Notes: generated by a model from the sequence alone, not told the origin. A stretch of DNA of 64,000 bases from Halobacteria archaeon HArc-gm2 (GCA_025517465.1 JAOPKE010000003.1:124001-188000); one strand, 5' to 3'. Positions 8,377 through 17,543 are shown, counted from the stretch's first letter. Numbers and translations are program-made.

Positions 8377-8799
8377 ATGTCCGCCATCTCTCGCAGCCTC
8401 CGGACCCCTCACGCCCTCGCCGCGTTCGGCGGTCTCGGCTATGCGGCCGCACTCTTCTGGTGGTTCTCCTCGAGGGGCCTCCACTTCTCGTCGCCGGACC
8501 CCGTGACGACGGCTATCGGGTTCGGGTACAGCGTGGGCGGCCTCTTCCTCCTGGGCGCCGTCCCCCTGTACCTGCTCGTGCGCTTCTCGCTCGTCACGCC
8601 CGTGCTCGCGACGGGCTGGACTCTCGGAAACACCGTCTATCAACACCTCTACGGGACGCACCTCCACCCGCTGAGTTCGTACCTGATCGTCTGGCCGCTG
8701 CTGTTCGGCCTGGCCGTCCTGCCGGGGGCCGTCGAAGCGCTGGTCCGGCTCGGACTCGACCGCGGGTTCGACCGGTTCGGACTTCGGCCGCTGGTGTGA
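8377..8799 (+). CDS. Small integral membrane protein, unknown
   Basis: A 140-residue hydrophobic protein starting MSAISRSLRTPHALAAF. Three to four membrane segments can be seen, including GYAAALFWWFSS, SVGGLFLLGAVPLYLLV and YLIVWPLLFGLAVLPG. The ATG at 8377 is chosen because the frame upstream is Arg-rich and non-hydrophobic. A conserved-looking loop NTVYQHLYGTHLHP carries several His residues, which could bind metal, but no family is recognised. It stands alone between a divergent kinase gene and an SGNH hydrolase gene. Confidence 0.6.
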   Translation: MSAISRSLRTPHALAAFGGLGYAAALFWWFSSRGLHFSSPDPVTTAIGFGYSVGGLFLLGAVPLYLLVRFSLVTPVLATGWTLGNTVYQHLYGTHLHPLSSYLIVWPLLFGLAVLPGAVEALVRLGLDRGFDRFGLRPLV

Positions 8800-8883
8800 C
8801 GTGTAGTCGAAGCGCTGCTCTGACGACGGTCGTCGGGCCTCACGTGTCAGTACCACTATGGTCCAGCACAGAAATCTGCCACT

Positions 8884-9900
8884 GTGACCCACGACGAGTT
8901 CCCCGGCGTCGCGCTCCACAACGTCGCCGAGACGGCCACGGCGCCCTGGAGTCCAGATGGCCACCGGCTCCGCCGCGTTCCCGCGGCACTCGGAAAGAGA
9001 CTCAACGTCGACGCCCGCGAGCGGATGGGCTACCCGACGAACGCCGAACTCCGCTTCGTCCCCGAAACCGACGACGCCTCTGTGCGGGTGACGGTCTCGG
9101 CGCAGGGGAGAACTGTGCTCCACCCGTTCTGGGGTGGTTTTCAGGGCGAGGAACCGATCGAGTTCGGCCCTGTCCCGAAGACCATCGAACTGACCGTCCC
9201 TGACCGAATCAGTGCGCTCGACGACGCAGTGGCGACGGGCGCGTTCGACCCGCGCGTCTGTCGCCTGCGCTTCGACGCCTGGGAACCCGTCGCCGTCCAC
9301 GACGTCGCGGGGGCGTGCCGACCGCCGACGGACGACGAACTCCCGGACACGCAGTACCTCACACACGGGACGTCCATCACCGAGGGCGCCGCGGCCTCCG
9401 CCGCCCACCTCACCTACGTCTCGCGGGTCGCCCGTCGTCTCGGCGTCGACCCGGTCAACCTCGGGGCGTCGGGGTCGGCCTTCTGCGAACCGGCGATGGC
9501 CGAGTACCTCGCGGACCGAGACGACTGGGACGTGGCGACGCTCGCGCTGTCGGTCAACATGGCCAACCGCGGCTTCACCGAGAAACAGTTCGACGAGCGC
9601 GTCCACGCCTTCGTCCGGACCGTCGCCGAATCGAACCCCGGGAAGCCGGTCGTCTGCGTGACGCTGTTTCCCTACCACGAGGACCTGGTGCGGGACGGCG
9701 ACCGAGAGCGCGCGGCCGCGTTCCGGTCGTCGCTCCGCTCGGCCGTCGAGTCGTGTGCGACCGACAACGTACACCTCGTCGAGGGCCCCGACCTCATGGA
9801 CGCGACCGGCCTGACGACGGACCTGCTCCACCCCGGCGACGCGGGGATGGAGGCCATCGGGCGCGGGCTCGCCGAAGAAGTTCGTCCGCTGCTCGACTGA
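8884..9900 (+). CDS. SGNH/GDSL-type esterase or hydrolase
   Basis: A 338-residue protein read from a GTG start. After a beta-rich N-terminal domain (about 1-150), the SGNH blocks appear in order: HGTSITEG carries block I with the catalytic Ser, LGASGSAF gives the block II Gly, LSVNMAN gives the block III Asn, and DLLHPGDAG gives the block V Asp and His. There is no signal peptide, so it probably acts in the cytoplasm. The N-terminal domain plus SGNH layout resembles carbohydrate esterases, but the substrate is unknown. Confidence 0.75.
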   Translation: MTHDEFPGVALHNVAETATAPWSPDGHRLRRVPAALGKRLNVDARERMGYPTNAELRFVPETDDASVRVTVSAQGRTVLHPFWGGFQGEEPIEFGPVPKTIELTVPDRISALDDAVATGAFDPRVCRLRFDAWEPVAVHDVAGACRPPTDDELPDTQYLTHGTSITEGAAASAAHLTYVSRVARRLGVDPVNLGASGSAFCEPAMAEYLADRDDWDVATLALSVNMANRGFTEKQFDERVHAFVRTVAESNPGKPVVCVTLFPYHEDLVRDGDRERAAAFRSSLRSAVESCATDNVHLVEGPDLMDATGLTTDLLHPGDAGMEAIGRGLAEEVRPLLD

Positions 9901-9939
9901 GGCCCTTCACCCCCGCTGGGGCGCCGCGCTGGCGAGTGC

Positions 9940-10692
9940 TCAGCGGCCGATAGTCCCCTGCCGCGTAATGGGTGCGTCCGGATCGACGAGGAAGGCGACC
10001 ACCAGCGCGTCATCCCGCGCCGTGATTGTCAGTCCCTCGTCGTCGACGAGCAGCCCGCTCTCTCCCTCCTCGAAGCGCGCGTCGGCGGCCTCGACTGCCC
10101 CCTCGAACACGTAGAAGTACGCGTCCCGCCCCGCCATCTCGGGAAGCGCGACGCTGGCGCCCTCGTCGATCCGGGCGTCGAAGCAGTCGACCTCGTTACG
10201 AACGGACAGGGGCGCGTCGGACCCTTCCGGGCCGAAGAGGTGGCGCCACTCGTCGGCGACGGGGTCCGGGACGGGTTCGTGCTGGATCTGCGGTTCCAGG
10301 TCGAGGCTGTGCGGTCGGACGAATATCTGGAGCATCCGGAGCGGCGGGTCGTCGGCGAGCGTGCGCTCCTCGTGCCAGAATTCGGTGCCCGCGCCCATCA
10401 CCATCAGGTGGTCGGAGTCGGTGACGAGTTTGTTCCCCTCGCCGTCGTCGTGGCGCATGACGCCGGCCGGGACCCACGAGATGATCTCCTCGTTCCGGTG
10501 TGGGTGCATCGAGATGAGCGTGTCGGGGTCCATGAACGACTCGACGACGGTCGCGAGCGGGCCGTAGCCGTGGTCGTCGTGGTCCGGGCGGTTCCGACCG
10601 GGGAAGTTGAAGTGCGTCCTGAACTTGCCCTGATCCTGTATCACGTCCGTTCGCGGCGCTTTGTAGAGTTTCTCTCGGGTGTCTGCTTCCAT
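9940..10692 (-). CDS. Pirin-family bicupin protein
   Basis: A 250-residue protein. The start at 10692 gives MEADTREKLYKAPRTDV; the open frame upstream is unrelated. The N-terminal cupin has SMHPHRNEEIISWV with metal-ligand His residues, then GVMRHDDGEGN and MGAGTEFWHEE, the classic pirin metal-site pattern. The C-terminal half is the second, metal-free cupin. Pirins include quercetinase-like dioxygenases and redox or transcription cofactors, so the actual role is open. It is convergent with the SGNH hydrolase gene, 39 bp away. Confidence 0.85.
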   Translation of the reverse strand: MEADTREKLYKAPRTDVIQDQGKFRTHFNFPGRNRPDHDDHGYGPLATVVESFMDPDTLISMHPHRNEEIISWVPAGVMRHDDGEGNKLVTDSDHLMVMGAGTEFWHEERTLADDPPLRMLQIFVRPHSLDLEPQIQHEPVPDPVADEWRHLFGPEGSDAPLSVRNEVDCFDARIDEGASVALPEMAGRDAYFYVFEGAVEAADARFEEGESGLLVDDEGLTITARDDALVVAFLVDPDAPITRQGTIGR

Positions 10693-10890
10693 TGTCGGTA
10701 CTACGTGCCGGACGCCTTTGACGGTCCCGGCGTCACGAACGCGAGCAGGTGGCGTCGATGCCGCCAAAAGCACACTCGGTTGACAAATCGAGCGCCGTCT
10801 CACAGACGCGTCTCGTCACGATCGGCGAGGAACCCCGGCCAGGTCCGGCGGTCGTCGGCCGGAGAGCCACCCCTGGACTTATTTCGCCCG

Positions 10891-11241
10891 ATGGAGACGC
10901 CGGATCATATGGTTCCCGACAGAAGCGGTGGAAGCGCTGCGGATAGTGGATCGGTGACGGACGGTGGAGCGGCCGCCGGAATCGACGAGGCCGCCCTCTA
11001 CACCGTCGTCAGGAAGGCCGTCGAGGACGCCATCCTCGGCGTCATCGGCACCGTCCTCCTGGTGGGTGTCGCCTTCGTGATCGCGTACGTCGGGCTACTC
11101 GGCGTGCTGGCCTCAGCCGGGTCCACTGGAGCCGGGTTGGCGGGCGTCGCAGTCGGCGTTGCCCTGATCGCCATCGGTCTCTACCTCGCCGCGGCGACGC
11201 TCGAACTGATCCCGCCGATCCGCGAATGGGGTGGCGAGTGA
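10891..11241 (+). CDS. Two-TM membrane protein, unknown
   Basis: A 116-residue protein with a Gly/Ser/Asp-rich N-terminal 30 residues, an amphipathic segment (EAALYTVVRKAVEDAI), and two hydrophobic helices (GTVLLVGVAFVIAYVGLLG and AGVAVGVALIAIGLYLAAA). It starts at 10891 or at the in-frame ATG at 10909; the sequence GACTTATTTCG some 15-20 bp before the first ATG is promoter-like. No family is recognised. It is divergent from the pirin gene and convergent with the aldolase gene. Confidence 0.5.
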   Translation: METPDHMVPDRSGGSAADSGSVTDGGAAAGIDEAALYTVVRKAVEDAILGVIGTVLLVGVAFVIAYVGLLGVLASAGSTGAGLAGVAVGVALIAIGLYLAAATLELIPPIREWGGE

Positions 11242-11289
11242 CGGGCGTTCGCTAGAAACCGCCGCTCGACGCTGGCTCGCACCGACTCC

Positions 11290-12087
11290 TCACTCCCAGA
11301 CGTCGTCGACGCGCTTCCCGTCGTGGACGATGCCGTTCAACGCCTCGACGACGGCCTGCGGGTCCTCGGTCTGCCAGACGGAGCGGCCGATGACCGGACC
11401 GCGCGCGCCACAGCCGACGGCTTCCTCGATGTCGCCGAGCATCGCCCGCGTCGACCCGGACGCCGGGCCGCCCAGCACGGTGACGGGGACCGGCGAAGCG
11501 TCCACGAGGTCGGCGTAGGAGTCGGGTTCGCCAGTGTACGGCGCCTTCAGGACGTCGGCGCCGATCTCCCAGGCGATGCGGCAGGCGTCGGCGACGTACT
11601 CCGGGTCGGTCTCCAGGGGCTCCGGAACCCTGCTCCCCCAGCCGACGGGTTCGACGACGAGCGGGACGCCGGTGCCACGGAGTTGCTCCGCGAGGTCGGC
11701 GACGGCCTCGATGTTTTGCCGAAAGAGGTCGCGGTCCTCGCGGCCGAAGACGAGGACGGTCTTGACGCCGACGGGGTCCAGTTCGAGTAGCGCGTCGACG
11801 TCGAAGGGCTGGGTCCAGATGTCCATCGCCTCGTCGCGGCCCGGCCGGGTCGAGAAGGTGACGACGTCCGCCGTGACGAGCAGGTCCGCCTCGGAGTTCT
11901 CGAACCGGTCAGAATACCGGCGGGCGAAGTGGGGCCCGACGAGGACGCCGTCGGGGTCGCCCGCGAGGACGGCGGAAAGCGTCGCGCCGGCGTCCTCGAA
12001 CCCCTCCAGCGCGCCCATGCCGAGGCCGTGGTCCAGGGCGATGACGACTGCGTTGCCCGACTCCGTGTCGAAGAGGTCGTAGCTCAT
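11290..12087 (-). CDS. Class I aldolase of the DhnA / DeoC-LacD superfamily
   Basis: A 265-residue TIM-barrel aldolase starting MSYDLFDTESGNAVVIALDHG. The ALDHGLGMG segment after the first strand is typical of archaeal class I fructose-bisphosphate aldolases and of 2-amino-3,7-dideoxy-threo-hept-6-ulosonate (ADH) synthase. The Schiff-base Lys is in DVLKAPYTG, and VLGGPASGS near the C-terminus forms the phosphate-binding loop. Sequence alone does not separate glycolytic aldolase from ADH synthase of aromatic amino acid synthesis, and no aro or fbp gene is adjacent. Confidence 0.75.
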   Translation of the reverse strand: MSYDLFDTESGNAVVIALDHGLGMGALEGFEDAGATLSAVLAGDPDGVLVGPHFARRYSDRFENSEADLLVTADVVTFSTRPGRDEAMDIWTQPFDVDALLELDPVGVKTVLVFGREDRDLFRQNIEAVADLAEQLRGTGVPLVVEPVGWGSRVPEPLETDPEYVADACRIAWEIGADVLKAPYTGEPDSYADLVDASPVPVTVLGGPASGSTRAMLGDIEEAVGCGARGPVIGRSVWQTEDPQAVVEALNGIVHDGKRVDDVWE

Positions 12088-12149
12088 GGGCGTGGAGTGG
12101 AATGGAACAGGAAGGAAGGTATCGGTTCGGAGATCCGGGCGGCAGAAAA

Positions 12150-12581
12150 CTACGCGTCGTCCCGTTCTTGAAACCACTGGGCGACCGCCTGCTGGAACTG
12201 TTCGAACCAGTGGATATCGCTGTGGAGTACGTCGTAGACGATGTCGTGATCCACGTCACCGTACCGGTGCGCGAGGATGTTCCGGAATCCCACCGCCTCC
12301 TCCAATCGTGCCTGCGTCTCGTCCGAGATGATTCCGGCAACACTGAGGGCCTCGATTTCCTTCTTCGAGGTTCCACTCGGTGAGAGGTCTTCGGACGCTC
12401 GGATGTGTTGAGCGAGGTCGATACAGGACTGCACGAGATTCATCAACGTTCGCTCGACTGCCCGTTGTATCACGACGTCGTTCACGTACTTCTCCTTGGA
12501 CATCCCACGCATCTGCTTCAGGTCCTCGGTGTACTCGTTGATGTGTCGGAGTTTGTCGACGACGATCTCCTCGTCGACCAT
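12150..12581 (-). CDS. hepT: HepT-type toxin (HEPN RNase) of an MntA-HepT pair
   Basis: A 143-residue helical DUF86/HEPN protein. The HEPN catalytic motif R-x4-H-x-Y is intact as RNILAHRY (Arg100, His105, Tyr107). In this family the toxin cleaves RNA and is silenced when its partner adenylylates the Tyr. The ATG follows the TAG stop of mntA directly, so the two are translationally linked. This is the only complete MntA-HepT pair here; a decayed second one lies at 34.7-35.6 kb. Confidence 0.88.
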   Translation of the reverse strand: MVDEEIVVDKLRHINEYTEDLKQMRGMSKEKYVNDVVIQRAVERTLMNLVQSCIDLAQHIRASEDLSPSGTSKKEIEALSVAGIISDETQARLEEAVGFRNILAHRYGDVDHDIVYDVLHSDIHWFEQFQQAVAQWFQERDDA

Positions 12582-13016
12582 CTAGATATCTCCCCGGGCG
12601 AGTCGGTCGATGAACGCTTGGTCGGCCGCTTCCCGTGCGGCTGACGACGACTCGTATTCGGCCTCGATCTGGGTCCGGTACTCGTCGATGGTCTGTTCGT
12701 CACCGACGAGACGGACGCCATCCCGGAGGGCCGCGTGTGCGACAGGAGTCGGCGACGAAGCGATGTCACTGACGTCGACGAAGCCGTCGGCATACTCCTG
12801 GAGCGCCGCGTCGATACGGTTGCGTCGACGGAATCGCTCGTGTGAATCCATGCCGTCGGGGAATCGAAGGGCGACGTCGACGTCCGAGGACGAGTCGGCA
12901 GTTCCGCGCGCGTACGAGCCGAACAGGACGGCGAACACGACGTCCTCCTCGCCGAGATATTCGCGCATCCCTGCGACATCCACGCCGACGATGGTCGGCT
13001 CCCCTGGCTCGTCCAT
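12582..13016 (-). CDS. mntA: MntA antitoxin, minimal nucleotidyltransferase
   Basis: A 144-residue polymerase-beta-fold protein. The signature G-S-x10-D-x-D is complete: Gly33-Ser34 in FGSYARG and Asp45, Asp47 in SDVDVAL. Members of this family protect cells by adding AMP to the Tyr of HepT. The second half is helical and acidic. It is the first gene of the pair; an AATATATT box at about 13036-13043 with the start at 13016 gives the spacing of a leaderless archaeal transcript. Confidence 0.88.
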   Translation of the reverse strand: MDEPGEPTIVGVDVAGMREYLGEEDVVFAVLFGSYARGTADSSSDVDVALRFPDGMDSHERFRRRNRIDAALQEYADGFVDVSDIASSPTPVAHAALRDGVRLVGDEQTIDEYRTQIEAEYESSSAAREAADQAFIDRLARGDI

Positions 13017-13076
13017 ACGCCGGGATTATCGCCCCTGGGTAATATATTCAGTGTCCGTTCGGAAATCCGGGCGGCG

Positions 13077-13655
13077 TTACTCGTCCTCGAACAGCGCGTA
13101 GTAGAGCACGGCGAACGCGGACCGGCCGTCCTGGAGGTCACCGGTGCGCACGCTCTCGACGAGGTCGTCGAAGGACGCCGTGTCGACCCGGATGGACTCG
13201 TTGTCGTCGAGTCGCTGCTCGGCCGTCGGTTCACAGTCGTGAGCGACGAAGTAGTGGAAGTACGAATCCGCGAACCCGTTGGCCGGTTCGACGCTGGTGA
13301 GGTGTTCCATCGCGCCGGCCTCGTGGCCTGTCTCCTCGACCAGTTCGCGGTGGGCGGCGGCGGTCGGGTCGTCGTCCTCGGGCTCGATGCTGCCCGCGGG
13401 CAGGCCGCGATTGACGCGCTCGACGGGCTGGCGCCACTCGTCGATGACGACGACGTCGCCGTCGGGCGTGAACGGAAGGATAACGACGGCCTCGCTCTCC
13501 GAGAGGTAGTCGAACTCCGCCGTGGTGCCGTCCGGGAGTCGAACCGACTGGTTGAAGATATCGAACCCGTCGCAGGTGTAGGCGGTCTCCGTGGCGAGCG
13601 TCTCCCAGGCGAGGTCCTCGCCGTTCGGTCCGTCGGCGACGTCTCGGTCGGTCAT
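13077..13655 (-). CDS. NUDIX hydrolase, ADP-ribose pyrophosphatase-like
   Basis: A 192-residue NUDIX protein. The NUDIX box lies around 95-120, running from GLPAGSIE to HRELVEETG. The catalytic REL-EE-G core is complete, but the loop before it (EPEDDDPTAAA) is about one residue longer than the textbook spacing. An upstream DEWRQPVERVNRGLPAG stretch is typical of ADP-sugar pyrophosphatases. The likely role is cleavage of ADP-ribose or related nucleotide sugars in the cytoplasm. It stands alone. Confidence 0.85.
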   Translation of the reverse strand: MTDRDVADGPNGEDLAWETLATETAYTCDGFDIFNQSVRLPDGTTAEFDYLSESEAVVILPFTPDGDVVVIDEWRQPVERVNRGLPAGSIEPEDDDPTAAAHRELVEETGHEAGAMEHLTSVEPANGFADSYFHYFVAHDCEPTAEQRLDDNESIRVDTASFDDLVESVRTGDLQDGRSAFAVLYYALFEDE

Positions 13656-13710
13656 GGGGGTATCTGGCCGGCCCAGGAGGTTAAGCGTCGATGATCCGCG
13701 GTGAGCGTGG

Positions 13711-14610
13711 TCAGTCCGACCCGGTTCGGCCCACGTCGACCACGTTGTCGGCGCCGGTCTGGGCCACGACGGCGTAGTCTTCGACGGTCGGGTTCTTCAC
13801 GGTGTATGCCAGCAGGCTGGAGAAACCGTTCGGACCGGGGTGGAGACCGATACCGCTCCCGGCGCCGACGAGTCCCGGGGGCTCCGCGTCGAGCGTCTCG
13901 CGCCACCACGCCCGGTCGAAGAAGAGGTCGGCCATGTCCATGTGCTTGGCCTCGTGGGTGAAACACCGACCGTCGTTCCGGAGCACGGGCCAGAGGTGTT
14001 CGAGCGCCGTCTCCGCGGACGCTCGCAGACCCACGTCGAGGAAGGCGGAGACGCAGGGTTCGTCGAACCCCGGCATCGTCTCCTCGAAGTACCCCGGGTG
14101 GAACACCACGGCGCCGGGGTCGCCGTAGGCGACGACGTTGGCCTCCACCTCGTCGATGGTCGCGTCCCAGGAATTCTCCTCGTAGGCGTGGACCCGCGCG
14201 GAGTCGACGACCAGGTGCGTCTCGTCCTCGGCCGTCGGTTCGGGCATCCCCTCGAAGGAGTCGAACACGTGGAGTGTGCGGCCACACAGCCCCGCCACGA
14301 GCGAGAGGTTGGCGGTGCTACCGCCCTTGAAGCAGCCGCACTCGACGACGCAGCCGTCGACATCCGGGGGAACCTCGAGGATGGCGGCCGCCATCACCAG
14401 ATGTTCGACGAAACTCGACCCGGTCGGGATCTGCCAGTTGTTCCGTACCATCCGCGCCGCGAGGACGAGTTTCGACGCGAGGCCGACGTCGTACGCCGCG
14501 CCGGTGTCCGGGTCGAAGTAGTCGGCGAGGATGATCGGCAGTGACGCGGCGGCTATCGCGAGGCGGTACGCGCGGGCCACCGCGCGACGCGCGTCTGTCG
14601 TGTCGAACAT
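13711..14610 (-). CDS. TylF/MycF-family SAM-dependent O-methyltransferase
   Basis: A 299-residue protein. The SAM-binding motif VVECGCFKGGSTANLS and the following HVFDSFEGMPEP are the hallmarks of TylF-type macrocin O-methyltransferases, which methylate sugar hydroxyls. The metal-binding acidic residues probably include the Asp of FLDVGLR. The N-terminal 60 residues are moderately hydrophobic. Archaeal members are often linked to glycan decoration, and the window is rich in sugar enzymes, but no acceptor can be assigned. Confidence 0.78.
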   Translation of the reverse strand: MFDTTDARRAVARAYRLAIAAASLPIILADYFDPDTGAAYDVGLASKLVLAARMVRNNWQIPTGSSFVEHLVMAAAILEVPPDVDGCVVECGCFKGGSTANLSLVAGLCGRTLHVFDSFEGMPEPTAEDETHLVVDSARVHAYEENSWDATIDEVEANVVAYGDPGAVVFHPGYFEETMPGFDEPCVSAFLDVGLRASAETALEHLWPVLRNDGRCFTHEAKHMDMADLFFDRAWWRETLDAEPPGLVGAGSGIGLHPGPNGFSSLLAYTVKNPTVEDYAVVAQTGADNVVDVGRTGSD

Positions 14611-14694
14611 GGTTCGGTGAAACCCGCCCCCATCTGTTTGTTATAGGCGCTGTACCGATCGTATGTAGCACGTACTTCGGCGTCCGTCGACCGC

Positions 14695-15846
14695 TCACGT
14701 CGTGTCGCGTTCGACGAACGTGCCCGTCCAGTTCGTCGGGACGTCGACGGGCCGCCCGTCCAGTGTCCACGACGAGTCGGAGAGCGGCAGGGGCCGGACC
14801 GCGAGCGATTTGCGTCGGCTGCGAAGCCACGACAGCGGCGGCCGGTCGTCGGGCCTGAACCCCAGTCGGTGGAGGATCGCCGGGCTGGTCGCGCCCGCGC
14901 TGACGGCGACGAGCGTCGAGTCCGCGTGGTCCCGGGTCACCGCTCCGAAGAGTGACGTGGCGGTGCCCATCAGCGAAGCGTCGCCTGGCAGCGGCAGGAC
15001 GTCTGCGACCTGCGTGACGGTGGCGCCGTCGGCGAGCGTGCGGGTCCGCGCGACGAGCGCGGCGACGACGGTTCCGCCGCGGCTGGCGAGGTAGGTCGTT
15101 CGTGACCACGCCGGGCTCCCGAACCGCCACCTGAGGAGCTCCTCGTCGCGGAGCACGTGGAACCTGCCCGGCACGCGGCGGTCGTAGAGCGACGCGAGGG
15201 TCGCGCAGGGGACGCCTCGCCGGGACTGCACGTCGACGTCGGACCGTCCGGACGCGTGAGTCCCGGTTCGCCGCACCGACCTGACCAACGGTCGGAGGGT
15301 CCGGCGAGCGAGCTCTCTGGCCGGTCCGTCGAACCGCTCTGCGAAGAGGCGAGCCGGGTCCTGGACGCGGTAGTACGTCACTTGCGGGCCGAGCGTCCGC
15401 CAGCCGAGTTTCTCGTAGCCGGGCCGGGCCGCGTCGTTGGGGAAGTTGAACAGTAACGCGGGATCCTCGTCCGCGTACGTCGCGATCGCTCGCCTCGTCA
15501 TCCGGCTGAAGAGACCCCGCCGCCGGTGATCTGGGTGGACCATCGTATCGCTCGGTTGCAGCGCGTCGACGACCGACTCGCCGGCGCGTATTCGAAAGGC
15601 CATGAACGGGCGCGCACCGACGATCTCGCCGTCGTATTCGGTCACGAACATCGGCACGTGGCCCACGATCGGGTTGGACGCGTACTTCCAGTCGAACCAG
15701 TCCTCACCCCGGTCCCGGCCCCAGACGGTCCGGTCGAGGGCGAGGACTCCGTCCCTGTCCTCGGAGCGAAATTCACGCACTGTATACGAATCCCCCGGCC
15801 CACGTTTCCGGTCCACATCTGTGGCGCCAACCATCGGTACCCTCAT
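14695..15846 (-). CDS. GNAT-family N-acyltransferase, two-domain
   Basis: A 383-residue protein. The ATG at 15846 is chosen because an AATACATATT box lies about 25 bp upstream, fitting a leaderless start; 15834 is an alternative. The N-terminal GNAT domain begins YTVREFRSEDRDGVLALDR and has the acyl-CoA motif MVHPDHRRRGLFSRMTR. The C-terminal half repeats a weaker GNAT-like fold. This layout resembles Eis-like or FemAB-like acyltransferases used on surface polymers. The acceptor is unknown. It lies 84 bp downstream of the TylF-type methyltransferase gene on the same strand. Confidence 0.7.
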   Translation of the reverse strand: MRVPMVGATDVDRKRGPGDSYTVREFRSEDRDGVLALDRTVWGRDRGEDWFDWKYASNPIVGHVPMFVTEYDGEIVGARPFMAFRIRAGESVVDALQPSDTMVHPDHRRRGLFSRMTRRAIATYADEDPALLFNFPNDAARPGYEKLGWRTLGPQVTYYRVQDPARLFAERFDGPARELARRTLRPLVRSVRRTGTHASGRSDVDVQSRRGVPCATLASLYDRRVPGRFHVLRDEELLRWRFGSPAWSRTTYLASRGGTVVAALVARTRTLADGATVTQVADVLPLPGDASLMGTATSLFGAVTRDHADSTLVAVSAGATSPAILHRLGFRPDDRPPLSWLRSRRKSLAVRPLPLSDSSWTLDGRPVDVPTNWTGTFVERDTT

Positions 15847-16172
15847 CCTCTGTCCGCCAGCAGTTTCAATATGTATTGCACAATACGGCAACAGGTTTCC
15901 ATTACTTGGGTAAGGCAGTCGTACCACGGGGACGACGGGTGCCGTTGGCACGAACGAGCGGCTGGTAGCGGTCGGTCGTCGGGTACCGGTTCGTCGTGGA
16001 CGGTTCACGGCACGCGCCGCCCTGCTGGCCACGCCCGTTTCCATCTCTCGCCGCATCGACGTCGTAGCCGCCGTTCCGGCGCCGACGTGATCGGACCTCG
16101 TCGACTCGACTGCGTGGCCCGTCGAGGAGGCGCCCGCGACTCGTTCACGCAGTCGAGGCCGGGGACGCTTTT
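15847..16172. other. Intergenic region between divergent genes
   Basis: About 325 bp separate the GNAT gene from the metzincin-like gene. I see a TATA-like AATACATATT for the leftward gene at about 15868-15877 and a CGCTTTTGTG stretch just before the rightward GTG. The rest is GC-rich with open frames but no recognisable gene. Confidence 0.5.
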
Positions 16173-17432
16173 GTGTCGTCAGTCCGAAATGACGGCGTGC
16201 TCGGGGCAACGTCTGATGACGGCGCAGCGAGAGCCGACGCGGGCGAGGGTGACGTCGTCGTCGACGTCGGCCTGCTGGTCGCCCATTCCCCCCGGAGCGG
16301 CGGCGTCGACCTCGCGGGCTTCGCCGACCGGGCTGCCCGGGACGTCGTCGGCGAACTGGCGTCGGCGACGGACGCGAGCTGGCGGTTCCACGCGGAAGAG
16401 CCCGAGGAGCTGTCCGATTACGACGCCCGCTACCCCTCCGAGTTCCTGGAGGATGCGGCACTGCGGATGGTGGAGGGACCCTACGACCTGGTCGTCGTCG
16501 TCACCGACGTCCCGCTGCTCTCGCGGCGCGAGCGGCGCGTGCCCGGGCTGGCCTCGCCGCTGGGACGCGTCGCGGTCGTCTCGACGCGAACGCTGCGGCT
16601 GTCGCCGCGCGACCAGCCGCGACGGTCGCTCGACGACGCGGCGGTGCGCTGGAACGGCGCGGCGCTGGTGCTCCACCAGATCGGGCACGTCCTCGGTGCG
16701 GGCCACGACGAGGGCGGCGACGCTGCGATGGCGCCGTTCACGTTCGACGCCGAACGGGACGGCGTCCCGCGGTTCGACGCGACGCTGAGCAGACAGTTCC
16801 GCCGCGAGGCGGGCCGGATACCCGAGGAGGAGACCGACGCCCGCGGCCCCCTCGGCCGGCTGTGGTTCTACCTCGTCAGCGTCGCCCGGAACCCGGGGGA
16901 GGTAGCCGCCGCAGTGGTCAGGAGCCGGGCGCTCGCGCTGCCGCTGTCGCTACCGAAGCTGTCGACGGCGGCGCTCGTGCCGACGCTCGTCGTCGTCTTC
17001 AGCGCCGAGACGTGGGACGTCGGGCTGAACATCACCGACGGCACCGCGGCGCTGTTCGCCGTCGGGTCCATCCTGCTCGCGGCCGTCTACCTCCTCTTCT
17101 CGCACAACCTGCTGTTCCCCCGCGGGCGCCAGCAGGTGCTCACCGAACACGTCGCGCTGGTGAACGTCGCCGTCTTCTGCATCCTCGTCCTCGCCATGGT
17201 CGGGCTCTACCTGCTGGTCGGGGTGATCATGCTCACCATCGAGTACGTCGTCTTCCCGCCGAACCTGATGACGAACTGGCCGAGCCTGGAGGACCCGACC
17301 GTCGGCGTCGTCGAACTCGTCCGCATCGCGGGCTTTATCGCCACCATCGGCGTCCTCTCGGGGGCGCTCGGCGGCGGCCTGGAGAAACAGACGATCCTCC
17401 GGCATCTGGTCCTGTTCAACGACCGACCGTGA
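16173..17432 (+). CDS. Metzincin-like membrane protein with Gln in place of the catalytic Glu
   Basis: A 419-residue protein from a GTG start. The N-terminal 200 residues resemble archaemetzincin-type zinc peptidases: a VVVVTDVPLLSR strand, GRVAVVSTR, then HQIGHVLGAGH at 168-178, which fits H-x3-H-x2-G-x2-H. All three His ligands are present, but the Glu that should follow the first His is Gln169. The C-terminal 200 residues hold about five hydrophobic helices, so the domain is probably tethered to the membrane. With Gln there, ordinary peptidase activity is doubtful; a zinc-binding or regulatory role is possible (inference). Confidence 0.6.
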   Translation: MSSVRNDGVLGATSDDGAARADAGEGDVVVDVGLLVAHSPRSGGVDLAGFADRAARDVVGELASATDASWRFHAEEPEELSDYDARYPSEFLEDAALRMVEGPYDLVVVVTDVPLLSRRERRVPGLASPLGRVAVVSTRTLRLSPRDQPRRSLDDAAVRWNGAALVLHQIGHVLGAGHDEGGDAAMAPFTFDAERDGVPRFDATLSRQFRREAGRIPEEETDARGPLGRLWFYLVSVARNPGEVAAAVVRSRALALPLSLPKLSTAALVPTLVVVFSAETWDVGLNITDGTAALFAVGSILLAAVYLLFSHNLLFPRGRQQVLTEHVALVNVAVFCILVLAMVGLYLLVGVIMLTIEYVVFPPNLMTNWPSLEDPTVGVVELVRIAGFIATIGVLSGALGGGLEKQTILRHLVLFNDRP

Positions 17433-17543
17433 GGTGATTTTCGTCGTAGGGGTCGTCGTGTCGGCCCGTCGTTCGTTCATGGTCAGTAGAGATCGAGGAC
17501 TGAGCGAATAGTGGCGTCGGGTTCGGCGCTTATAGCACGAACT

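Noticed and set aside
8332-9831. A 499-codon open frame on the minus strand
   Set aside because: It spans two plus-strand genes, one with intact SGNH blocks, and shows only Arg/Val/Gly-rich shadow composition.
12150-13016. Possible CRISPR or HEPN-linked defence system around the MntA-HepT pair
   Set aside because: No cas gene and no array of regularly spaced repeats occurs anywhere in the window; the pair is explained as a stand-alone TA module.
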